Below, piece after piece: positions 1 to 7,445 of a stretch of 64,000 bases of DNA; position 1 is the stretch's first letter; every line of letters starts with the position of its first letter. The notes below the pieces were generated by a model. It was not told the DNA's origin. It saw nothing but the letters and a program-made list of their open reading frames with translations, and searched no databases. The position numbers and the translations under genes are program-made. The stretch is from an uncultured bacterium (lineage in GTDB: Bacteria; Bacillota; Bacilli; Lactobacillales; Lactobacillaceae). The DNA lies in assembly GCA_905214545.1 (NCBI GenBank), contig CAJMMO010000001.1, positions 385,235-449,234 on the forward strand, in the 5' to 3' direction.

Positions 1-1103
1 GACGAGCCCCCGTAGCTGATAAACGGCAAGGTCACACCGGTGATTGGGAGCAGGCCCAGCACGCCGCCGACGTTAAACAGCGTTTCGGTAAAGATAATGG
101 TAGCAACGCCAAAGCAGACCAAGGCGTTGAACTGGTCCTTAGCGTGAACGCCGACTTCCATGATCCGGTACATCAGGAAAAACAAGGTGCCCACGACGAG
201 GATAGCGCCAAAAGACCCCAGCTCTTCTGAAATGATCGACAAGATGAAGTCGGTGTAAGGCTCCGGCAGGTAGCCGCGTTTTTGCATGCTGTTGCCTAAG
301 CCCACGCCCAGCAGGTGGCCGTTGTGAATGGCGTAGTAGGAGTTGACCAGCTGCGCGCCGCCTTTTCTTTCCAGCTTAAACGGATGGACAAAGGCCATCA
401 GTCTTTGGAACTGGTAGGAATTGCGTAAAAAGGCCGGGTTCCACAAAATGATCAGGCCGGTCAGGGCAAAGACCAAGACCAGCAAGACTAAAAACCAGCG
501 CAAGACGATCCGGGCCGGGATGCCTGAGACGGCATACATGACAAGCACGATCATCATCAAGATCGCAGCCCCGCCGAAGTCAGGTTCGACGATAACTAAG
601 AAGATGACAAAGCCCGACAAGATGGTCGGCCCGGACAGGTTGGTCCAGATCTTGCCCGGCACAAAGCGGCCGTCCCGCAGGGACAGGACCATCGCCAGGT
701 AAAGCACCAGCGCAATCTTGGCCACTTCCAGCGGCTGGATTCTGATAATGCCTAAGTTCAGCCAGCCGACGGCCCCGTTGACGGCAGCGGCGTCGCCCCG
801 CACCAGCCGCATCCCGATCAAGATCAAAAGCATGAGGACCGCCAGGCCTAGAAAGCCGATGACGAACTTCTTGCTTTTAAAAATATCGAGCTTGATTTCA
901 AAGGGCAAAATGCCAAACAGCGTGACGGCAGAGATGAAATAAGCAGTCTGCCTGATCGCATAGGTGGCCGGCTTAAAGCCGTTGACCAGCAAAATAGTCG
1001 ATGAACTGGAATAAACCATGATGATGCCAAAAATGGATAACAGTAAATAAGGCGCCAAGATGGTCCAATCCAAATATCTGTTTTTCTCGCGCACTTCCCT
1101 CAA
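1..1103 (-). CDS. ftsW: FtsW/RodA-family SEDS peptidoglycan polymerase (3' end cut by window)
   Basis: A polytopic SEDS protein that polymerises glycan strands from lipid II, normally partnered with a class B PBP at the septum. Translation of the minus strand gives REKNRYLDW followed by successive hydrophobic helices, and at the window edge the conserved SEDS motif TGVTLPFISYGGSS. The last residues lie outside the window. I place the start at a TTG (1103) because GAGAGGGG lies just upstream and no ATG fits. It sits alone, away from the dcw cluster, downstream of typA and its terminator. A second SEDS gene, rodA, is at 47349, so ftsW is the likelier name here, but the FtsW/RodA split is inference. 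Confidence 0.88.
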   Translation of the reverse strand, partial: MREVREKNRYLDWTILAPYLLLSIFGIIMVYSSSSTILLVNGFKPATYAIRQTAYFISAVTLFGILPFEIKLDIFKSKKFVIGFLGLAVLMLLILIGMRLVRGDAAAVNGAVGWLNLGIIRIQPLEVAKIALVLYLAMVLSLRDGRFVPGKIWTNLSGPTILSGFVIFLVIVEPDFGGAAILMMIVLVMYAVSGIPARIVLRWFLVLLVLVFALTGLIILWNPAFLRNSYQFQRLMAFVHPFKLERKGGAQLVNSYYAIHNGHLLGVGLGNSMQKRGYLPEPYTDFILSIISEELGSFGAILVVGTLFFLMYRIMEVGVHAKDQFNALVCFGVATIIFTETLFNVGGVLGLLPITGVTLPFISYGGS

Positions 1104-1128
1104 TGCCCCTCTCAGTAATGTTTAAAGT

Positions 1129-1134
1129 ATTATA
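1129..1134 (-). promoter_or_regulatory. Extended -10 promoter of ftsW
   Basis: The minus strand has TATAAT preceded by TGG, an extended -10, about 26 bases before the TTG start of the SEDS gene. No good -35 is visible at 17 nt. Confidence 0.5.
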
Positions 1135-1164
1135 CCACTCGCCTCAAATGCGCTTGGCGTTTGG

Positions 1165-1202
1165 CAAAAAAATAGCAGCATCGCTTGATGCTGCTATTTT
1201 TT
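1165..1202 (-). terminator. Rho-independent terminator of typA
   Basis: AATAGCAGCATC pairs with GATGCTGCTATT around a short loop, with T-runs on both sides. It follows the typA stop codon directly. Confidence 0.85.
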
Positions 1203-1218
1203 AACTAAGTTCGAAAGA

Positions 1219-3063
1219 CTAGTTGTCGCCCTTGTTGCGGCGCTTGTCAGCTTTCTTTCTTTCGTTAGTGTTCAAGATCTTCTTGCGCAGACGGATGCTC
1301 TTAGGGGTTACTTCACAGTATTCGTCTTCGTTCAAGAATTCGATGGCCTCTTCCAGCGTCAGCTTGCGAGGCGTCTTAATGGCGGCAGCGTGGTCCTTGC
1401 CGGCTGCACGCGTGTTGGTCAGGTTCTTGCCTTTAGTGACGTTAACGGCGATGTCGCGTTCACGGCTGGATTGACCGACAATCATCCCTTCGTAAACTTC
1501 AACGCCGGCGCCGATAAACAGCTCACCACGCTGTTCAACTGATTGCAGCGAGTAAGTAGTTGATTGGCCTTGGTTGATTGAAACTAAGGCACCGTTGCGG
1601 CGGCCTGGGTTCCAGTCCTTAATAACCGGCTTGTATGAATCAAAGGTGTGGTTCATGATACCGTAACCGCCGGTTTGTGACAGGAACTCGTTGTTGTAGC
1701 CGATCAAGCCGCGGGTTGGCACCAGGAAGTCAATTCTGGTTTGACCGTTGCTGTCGGTTTGCATGTTCTTCATCTCGCCCTTTCTTTGTGACAAGGAGTC
1801 GATGACAGAACCAACGTATTCGTCCGGCACGTCAATTTGCACTGCTTCAAACGGTTCGCATTGCTTGCCATCTACTTCGCGGTAGATAACCTTTGGGCGG
1901 CCTAATTGCAGTTCGAAGCCTTCGCGGCGCATCTCTTCAACTAAGATTGACAGGTGCAGCTCGCCACGGCCGGAAACAGTCCAGGCGTTCAGCTGGTCGG
2001 TTTGTTCAACCTTCAAAGAAACGTCGGTTCTGGTCTGTCTGCGCAGACGTTCTTCCAGCTTGGCCGGAGTAACTTGGTCGCCTTCACGGCCGGCAAACGG
2101 CGAGTCGTTGGCAACAAAGTCCATTTGCAGAGTTGGCGGATCGATCTTCAAAAGCGGCAGCGCTTCTGGGTGTTCGGCAGAAGCAATCGTTTCGCCGACG
2201 TAAATGTCGTTAATCCCGCTGATGGCGATGATGTCGCCGGCCTTAGCGGTCTTAATTTCATTTCTCTTCAGACCGAAGAAACCAAACAGCTTGGTGACGC
2301 GGAAGTTTTGCGTCGAGCCGTCACGCTTCATCACAGTGATGTTGTCGCCGACACTAACTTGGCCGCGGTAGATCCGGCCGACACCGATCCGGCCAACGTA
2401 GTCGTCCCAGTCCAGCATGGTGATCTGGAATTGCAGCGGCTCGTCAGAGTTGTCGATTGGCGCCGGAATGTTCTTCACGATCGTGTCGAAGATCGGCTTC
2501 ATGGTGTGCTTTTGAGAAGCCGGGTCTGCGTCGTAGCTGGAAGTACCGTTCAAGGCACTTGCGTAGACAACTGGGAAGTCCAGCTGTTCGTCGTTGGCAC
2601 CTAATTCAATGAAGAGTTCCAGAACTTCGTCCAAAACTTCTGCCGGACGTGCGCCCTGGCGGTCGATCTTGTTGATGACAACGATTGGCTTAACGCCGGC
2701 TTCCAGAGCCTTCTTCAAAACGAATCTGGTCTGCGGCATCGTACCTTCGTAGGCGTCAACCAAAACCAAGGCCCCGTCAACCATGTGCATAACACGTTCA
2801 ACTTCGCCGCCGAAGTCCGCGTGGCCTGGCGTGTCCAAGATGTTGATCGTGGTATCGCCGTACTTCACAGCAGTGTTTTTAGACAAAATGGTAATCCCGC
2901 GTTCACGTTCAATGGCGTTGGAGTCCATTGCACGGTCTTGCAGTTCCATGTGTTCTGGCAAAGTGTCAGATTGCGCAAGCAGCTGGTTAACCAGAGTAGT
3001 TTTACCGTGGTCGACGTGAGCGATCAGCGCAATATTTCTAATATCCTCTCTTCTCTTTGGCAA
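1219..3063 (-). CDS. typA: Translational GTPase TypA/BipA
   Basis: Ribosome-associated GTPase of the EF-G family with roles in ribosome assembly and stress or cold growth. G-domain motifs are AHVDHGKTT (G1), DTPGHADFGGE (G3) and NKID (G4), followed by the EF-G-like beta-barrel and the BipA-specific C-terminal part. An ATG-like reading from 3087 would add eight unusual residues. A TTG at 3063 follows a GGGGGGA ribosome site at good spacing and gives 614 aa, the usual TypA length starting PKRREDIRN. It is transcribed alone, divergent from def, from a near-consensus promoter and ends at its own terminator. Confidence 0.95.
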   Translation of the reverse strand: MPKRREDIRNIALIAHVDHGKTTLVNQLLAQSDTLPEHMELQDRAMDSNAIERERGITILSKNTAVKYGDTTINILDTPGHADFGGEVERVMHMVDGALVLVDAYEGTMPQTRFVLKKALEAGVKPIVVINKIDRQGARPAEVLDEVLELFIELGANDEQLDFPVVYASALNGTSSYDADPASQKHTMKPIFDTIVKNIPAPIDNSDEPLQFQITMLDWDDYVGRIGVGRIYRGQVSVGDNITVMKRDGSTQNFRVTKLFGFFGLKRNEIKTAKAGDIIAISGINDIYVGETIASAEHPEALPLLKIDPPTLQMDFVANDSPFAGREGDQVTPAKLEERLRRQTRTDVSLKVEQTDQLNAWTVSGRGELHLSILVEEMRREGFELQLGRPKVIYREVDGKQCEPFEAVQIDVPDEYVGSVIDSLSQRKGEMKNMQTDSNGQTRIDFLVPTRGLIGYNNEFLSQTGGYGIMNHTFDSYKPVIKDWNPGRRNGALVSINQGQSTTYSLQSVEQRGELFIGAGVEVYEGMIVGQSSRERDIAVNVTKGKNLTNTRAAGKDHAAAIKTPRKLTLEEAIEFLNEDEYCEVTPKSIRLRKKILNTNERKKADKRRNKGDN

Positions 3064-3105
3064 GAAAATCCCCCCGATTGAAGTCACATAAATTACATCT
3101 GCAAG

Positions 3106-3134
3106 ATTATAGCTAAAATAATTTGGCTAGTCAA
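3106..3134 (-). promoter_or_regulatory. Sigma-A promoter of typA
   Basis: On the minus strand TTGACT, a 17-nt spacer, then TATAAT. This is close to consensus and lies in the divergent gap between typA and def. Confidence 0.8.
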
Positions 3135-3213
3135 TAAGAAGACAGGCGCGCAGTGCCGGTCCGCATGTGCTATTATTTTGTTAACCAGATAATAATAAAA
3201 GGAGTTTTTTATT

Positions 3214-3768
3214 GTGATTTTAATGCATGATATCGTCAGGGATGGCGACCCCGTTTTGCGCCAAGTGGCTAAGCCCTTGACTTTCCCGCTTTCGGAGCAC
3301 TACCAAAAGCTCGCCAAAGACATGATGGAATACCTGATCAATTCCCAGGATCCAAAAATTGCCAGAAAACACCAGCTGCGGGCCGGCGTCGGCTTAGCTG
3401 CACCGCAGGTCGGCGAAGGCGTCCAAATGGCTGCCCTGCTCGTCCCAGACGACAAAGGCAACATTATCTTTAAGGAAGTCTACGTCAACCCGACCATCGA
3501 GGCCGAGTCAGTGCGCCAGGTCTGCCTGGAAGAAGGCGAAGGCTGCCTGAGCGTCGACAAGGAAATCGACGGCTTTGTTCCGCGTCCTGACAAGCTGACC
3601 ATCCACTACTACACCGTGGACGGCGAAGAAAAGACCATCAAGCTGAAGGATTACCCGGCCATCGTGTCATCCCACGAAATTGACCACTTGAACGGCCACC
3701 TCTTCTACGACCGGATCAATTCTCAAAACCCGTTTGACCTGCCGGAAAACACCAAGGTGATTTCCTAG
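3214..3768 (+). CDS. def: Peptide deformylase
   Basis: Removes the formyl group from the N-terminal methionine of nascent proteins in the cytosol. At 184 aa it is a type 2 (Gram-positive) deformylase, longer than the E. coli form. All three motifs are present: GVGLAAPQVG (motif 1), EGCLSV with the metal-ligand Cys (motif 2) and HEIDH with the two His ligands and catalytic Glu (motif 3). It starts at GTG 3214, nine bases after AAAGGAG. It is monocistronic, divergent from typA, with a terminator right after the stop. Confidence 0.97.
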   Translation: MILMHDIVRDGDPVLRQVAKPLTFPLSEHYQKLAKDMMEYLINSQDPKIARKHQLRAGVGLAAPQVGEGVQMAALLVPDDKGNIIFKEVYVNPTIEAESVRQVCLEEGEGCLSVDKEIDGFVPRPDKLTIHYYTVDGEEKTIKLKDYPAIVSSHEIDHLNGHLFYDRINSQNPFDLPENTKVIS

Positions 3769-3775
3769 TCAAAAA

Positions 3776-3803
3776 GCCGTTCCGCCAGCCGGAGCGGTTT
3801 TTT
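3776..3803 (+). terminator. Terminator of def
   Basis: CCGTTCCG pairs with CGGAGCGG (one G-U), followed by a T-run, just after the def stop. Confidence 0.8.
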
Positions 3804-3829
3804 AATTATCGTCATTTCCTATCTTATGG

Positions 3830-3835
3830 TAGAAT
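3830..3835 (+). promoter_or_regulatory. Extended -10 promoter of rpoY-rnjA
   Basis: TATGGTAGAAT carries a TGN-extended -10 (TAGAAT) about 70 bases before rpoY; the -35 is weak. The leader between holds a small CGCG-based hairpin at about 3858-3878 of unknown relevance. Confidence 0.5.
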
Positions 3836-3909
3836 TTAACCATCTGTGAAATAACTTCGCGATACTTCTTTTTCGCGCTTTAGATAATAAAAATATAAGG
3901 AGCTTAATT

Positions 3910-4149
3910 ATGATTTATAAGGTTCTGTACCAAAAAGACAAGATCGTCAATCCACGCAGAGAAACTACCCAAACTCTCTACATGGAAGCCGACAACATGG
4001 TCGAAGCCCGGAGCTTGGTTGAAGACAACACCCCCTACAACATCGAACTCATCCAAGAACTGACCGGCAACTCTTTGATCTATGAAAAAGAACACGCCGA
4101 CTTTAAACTGACTAAATTTGATGGCGAGAAGTCCGAAAGTGAAAATTAA
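3910..4149 (+). CDS. rpoY: RNA polymerase epsilon subunit RpoY (DUF1447)
   Basis: Small Firmicutes-specific RNA polymerase subunit. The 79-aa protein begins MIYKVLYQ, has the charged pattern of the DUF1447/RpoY family (PRRETTQTLY, EKEHADFKLT) and ends in an acidic tail. Its place directly before RNase J1 is conserved in Firmicutes. A good site, AAGGAG, precedes the ATG. Its last codons overlap the rnjA start, so the two genes are probably translationally coupled. Confidence 0.93.
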   Translation: MIYKVLYQKDKIVNPRRETTQTLYMEADNMVEARSLVEDNTPYNIELIQELTGNSLIYEKEHADFKLTKFDGEKSESEN

Positions 4150-5818
4150 AAATAATGAAGTTGCCATTTACGCCATTGGGGGTTTAGGCGAAATCGGCAA
4201 AAACATGTATTGTGTCCAGTTCCAAGATGAAATCATCATCATGGACTGCGGCATCAAGTTCCCGGAAGATGACATGATGGGAATTAACTATGTCATCTCC
4301 GACTACTCTTACCTCGTCAAAAACCGCAGCAAGATCAAGGCCTTAGTCGTTTCGCACGGCCACGAAGACCACATCGGCGGCATCCCTTACCTGCTGGAAA
4401 AGATCCCGGAAATTCCTGTCTACGCAACACCTTTTGCCCTGGCCTTAATCAAAGGCAAGCTGGAAGAACACGGGATTTTGCAAAAGACCGAGCTGCACGA
4501 AGAGCACGAAGACACCGTCTTGAAGTTCAAGAAGCTGTGGGTCAGCTTCTTCAGAACGACCCACTCCATCCCTGACACCTTGGGGATTGCGGTCCACACT
4601 CCGTTAGGCGCAGTGCTGTTTACCGGCGACTTCAAGTTCGACCTGACGCCGGTCATGAACCAGCCTGCCCCAAACTTTAACCGGATGGCTAAGCTGGGCG
4701 ACGAAGGCGTGCTGGCCCTTTTGGCCGACTCAACCAACGCAGAAGTCAGCCAGTTCACCAAGTCAGAGCGCTTTGTCGCTAAGTCCCTGCACAACATCAT
4801 TTCCAACATCGACGGCCGGATCATCTTTGCCACTTTTGCTTCCAACCTGTACCGTGTTTCTACTGCCATCCAGGCAGCCATCGATACGGGCCGCAAGGTG
4901 GCCATCTTCGGCCGCAGCATGGAAAACGGCGTGCAAAACGGGATTGACCTGGGCTACCTGCACGTGCCGGACGGCTTGATCGTTGATGCCCACACCATCA
5001 ACCACACTCCGCCGGAGAAGGCCATGATCTTATGTACCGGTTCGCAGGGTGAGCCGCTGGCTGCCCTCTCCCGGATCGCTAACGGCACCCACCGTCAGAT
5101 CAAGATCCAGCCGGGCGACACGGTCATCTTTTCATCCAACCCGATCCCGGGCAACACGATCAGCGTAAACCACCTGATCAACCAGCTGGATGAAGCCGGC
5201 GCCCACGTCGTCCACGGCCGCATCAACAACGTCCACACTTCCGGCCACGGCGGCCAGGAAGAGCTGCGGCTCATGGTGCGCTTATCCAAGCCGAAGTACA
5301 TGATCCCTGTCCACGGCGAATACCGCATGCAGGTGATCCACACTCACCTGGCCCAAGAAGCCGGCGTGCCTGCTGAAAACACTTTTGTTTTGGAAAACGG
5401 CCAAGTGCTGGCGCTGTCTGAAAACGGCTCGCGGATCGCAGGCCGCATCCCTGCCGGCGACGTTTACGTCGACACTTCGGGTGCTGCTGATGTCGGCAAC
5501 GTAGTTGTCCGCGACCGGCAGATCTTGGCCGACGACGGCTTGGTTGTCGTCGTAGCCACGGTCGACTACAATAAACAAAGAGTCCTGGCCGGACCGGATA
5601 TCTTAAGCCGCGGCTTTGTTTACATGCGCGAGTCCGAAGACCTGATCAAGGAAGCGCAAAAACACGTCTACCACGTCTTGAAATATCAAATGTCGAAGAA
5701 AAACAAGCCGAAGAACAGCTATCTGCGGCGCGCAATCATCGACAACCTGCAGGATTACCTCTATTCGCAAACTGAAAGACGACCGATGATCCTGCCAATG
5801 ATTATTGAAAAGAAGTAA
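4139..5818 (+). CDS. rnjA: Ribonuclease J1
   Basis: Zinc-dependent 5'-3' exo- and endoribonuclease of the metallo-beta-lactamase/beta-CASP class, central to mRNA decay and 16S maturation. Visible motifs are SHGHEDHIGG (metal site), TGDFKFD, SGHGGQEE and PVHGEYRM. Candidate starts are TTG 4118, ATG 4121 and GTG 4139. I choose GTG because GCGAGAAG lies eight bases upstream and it gives 559 aa beginning KIKNNEVAIYAIGG, close to B. subtilis RNase J1; the ATG has no ribosome site. The start overlaps the end of rpoY by 11 nt. Confidence 0.95.
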   Translation: MKIKNNEVAIYAIGGLGEIGKNMYCVQFQDEIIIMDCGIKFPEDDMMGINYVISDYSYLVKNRSKIKALVVSHGHEDHIGGIPYLLEKIPEIPVYATPFALALIKGKLEEHGILQKTELHEEHEDTVLKFKKLWVSFFRTTHSIPDTLGIAVHTPLGAVLFTGDFKFDLTPVMNQPAPNFNRMAKLGDEGVLALLADSTNAEVSQFTKSERFVAKSLHNIISNIDGRIIFATFASNLYRVSTAIQAAIDTGRKVAIFGRSMENGVQNGIDLGYLHVPDGLIVDAHTINHTPPEKAMILCTGSQGEPLAALSRIANGTHRQIKIQPGDTVIFSSNPIPGNTISVNHLINQLDEAGAHVVHGRINNVHTSGHGGQEELRLMVRLSKPKYMIPVHGEYRMQVIHTHLAQEAGVPAENTFVLENGQVLALSENGSRIAGRIPAGDVYVDTSGAADVGNVVVRDRQILADDGLVVVVATVDYNKQRVLAGPDILSRGFVYMRESEDLIKEAQKHVYHVLKYQMSKKNKPKNSYLRRAIIDNLQDYLYSQTERRPMILPMIIEKK

Positions 5819-5823
5819 TAAGG

Positions 5824-5846
5824 ATTCCTCGCAAGAGGAATTTTTT
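5824..5846 (+). terminator. Terminator of rnjA that contains the next gene's ribosome site
   Basis: ATTCCTC, loop GCAA, GAGGAAT, then a T-run. The 3' arm contains GAGGA, the only plausible ribosome site for the lipid-kinase start at TTG 5849, so the hairpin would both end rnjA transcription and hide that site. Confidence 0.75.
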
Positions 5847-5848
5847 AT

Positions 5849-6781
5849 TTGAGCAAACCCATGAGAGTCCACTTATTAGTCAACCCTGTCGCAGGCAAAG
5901 GCAAGGCCAAAAAAGCCCTCGCCCGCCTTTTGACAGTCTTGGATGAAAAAAACATCTACTACTTGATCCGCTATTCTGAGTTTCCCGGCGAAATGACCGA
6001 GCTCGCCAGAACTTCGGCTAACTTGCTGGCCGGCTCAAAAGATGAAAAGCTGCTGATCGTCGGCGGCGACGGTTCCTTGAACCAGGCCGTCAACGGCGTA
6101 AAAAAATCAGACTACCCTGACCAGCCGCTGTGCTACGTGCCGTCTGGCACCGGCAACGACTTCGCCCGGGCGATCCGCCTGCTTTTTGACCCGGAAAAAA
6201 TCGTCGCCCACCTGCAAAAACAGACCTACGTGCGCAACGTTGTCTGCGGCCACTACGTCAACTTAAAAGACAACTCTGAGCGCTACTTCATCAACAACTT
6301 GGGGATCGGGATCGACGCCAACATTGTGTAAAAGTCCAACCACTCCAAGCTGAAAAAGTACTTGGGTTCGATGATCTACGTCTCAAACGGCCTGTCGGCT
6401 TACCGTGAACAAGACCAGTTCCCGATCGCGGTGACCGTTGACGGCGTCACCCACCACTTCGAACACGGCTTCTTGCTGTCGACGACCAACCACCCTTACT
6501 GCGGCGGCGGGGTTCCGCTTTTGCCGCAGGCTGACCCGTTTAATGACGCGCTCGACACGGTCGTCGTCGAAACGCCGAAGACGAAGCAGCTCTTCCGGGC
6601 CGTTTACGAGCTGGTCCACGACGGCAGCCACGTCAACGAGCCTTTCTTCCATTATTACGAAAGCAACCGGATCGAAGTGCAAAGCTTTGCGCCTGAATAC
6701 GGGCAGCTGGATGGCGAAGAATTAGGCCGCCACCCCTTCCACTTCCTGTTTACTACTTCTTCTTTCAAACTCATTGTTTAA
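5849..6781 (+). pseudogene. Diacylglycerol/lipid kinase family gene broken by one in-frame stop
   Basis: A DagK/YegS-like lipid kinase: MRVHLLVNPVAGKGKAKKAL near the N terminus, the nucleotide site GGDGSLNQ and PSGTGNDFAR, and a C-terminal beta domain. Translation from TTG 5849 stops at TAA 6329-6331, after GIGIDANIV. The next codon resumes in the same frame (KSNHSKLKKYLG, then SMIYVSNGL) and runs to 6781. Nothing is shifted or deleted, so one nonsense change is the simplest cause. The full frame would be about 310 aa, normal for the family. The two halves separate the ATP-binding domain from the substrate domain, so function is probably lost unless the stop is read through. Confidence 0.88.
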
Positions 6782-6790
6782 GACAAACAA

Positions 6791-6825
6791 AAAAAGCAGT
6801 TTGCTTCATCGCAGACTGCTTTTTA
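6791..6825 (+). terminator. Terminator after the lipid-kinase pseudogene
   Basis: AAAAGCAGTTTGC pairs with GCAGACTGCTTTT (one G-U) around TTCATC, then T-run. Confidence 0.8.
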
Positions 6826-6873
6826 ATTGGTGTAACTTATAATTAAGCTATCTAAAGTAAGCAGGTGAATTAC

Positions 6874-7401
6874 ATGATTATCTTGATTGCTGGTGCATCC
6901 CATACAGGGAAAACTGTCTTAGCCCAGAAGCTGTTAGAAAGGTATAAGTTTCCTTATTTATCAATCGATCATTTGAAGATGGGCTTGATTCGCAGCCGCA
7001 AGACAGCTTTAACGCCTGCAGATGATGAGCAACTGACTGCTTATTTGTGGCCGATTGTGCGTGAGATGATCAAGACTGCAATTGAAAATGATCAAAACCT
7101 GATAGTTGAAGGCTGTTATATTCCTTTTAATTGGAAAGCTGATTTTGATAAAAGATATCTGGAGAAGATCAAATATTATTGTCTGGTCATGACGCCCAAT
7201 TACATTCAAAAGCACTTTTCTGACATCAAGAAATACGCCAATGTGATTGAAAAACGGCTTACTGATGATTTGAAAATTGCTGACGTCTTGCAAGATAATG
7301 CAGAGGTCTTGCAATTAGCAAAGCAAAATCATCTGAATTACATTCTTATTGATCAAGATTATGCTGCGGATCTTGCTATTGCAAAGTTAAATAGCAAATA
7401 A
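6874..7401 (+). CDS. P-loop kinase-like protein of unknown substrate
   Basis: A 175-aa protein opening with a Walker A, IAGASHTGKTVLAQKLL, then SIDHLKMGLIRS and a long helical C-terminal part rich in Lys and Ile. This layout resembles small nucleoside/metabolite kinases (zeta-toxin or adenylate-kinase-like fold), but I do not recognise the substrate. The ATG at 6874 has AGGTGA five bases upstream; GTG 6865 lies within that site. The gene is clearly richer in A/T at third positions (TTA, AAT, ATT, AAA) than its neighbours, which suggests recent acquisition. It stands alone between two terminators. Confidence 0.8.
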   Translation: MIILIAGASHTGKTVLAQKLLERYKFPYLSIDHLKMGLIRSRKTALTPADDEQLTAYLWPIVREMIKTAIENDQNLIVEGCYIPFNWKADFDKRYLEKIKYYCLVMTPNYIQKHFSDIKKYANVIEKRLTDDLKIADVLQDNAEVLQLAKQNHLNYILIDQDYAADLAIAKLNSK

Positions 7402-7408
7402 CGATGGC

Positions 7409-7445
7409 AAACAAAAAAACGCCCCCTTTTAGGGGCGCTTTTTTT
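7409..7445. terminator. Bidirectional terminator between the kinase gene and recD2
   Basis: CGCCCC and GGGGCG pair around a T-rich loop, with A-run on one side and T-run on the other. It serves both convergent genes. Confidence 0.85.

Noticed and set aside
1954..2604. 216-aa open frame antisense to typA
   Set aside because: High third-position G+C of typA keeps the opposite strand open; no ribosome site and no recognisable domain.
6362..6781. Separate gene starting at ATG 6362
   Set aside because: It is in frame with the upstream half and only restores the lipid-kinase C-terminal domain; no ribosome site precedes it.
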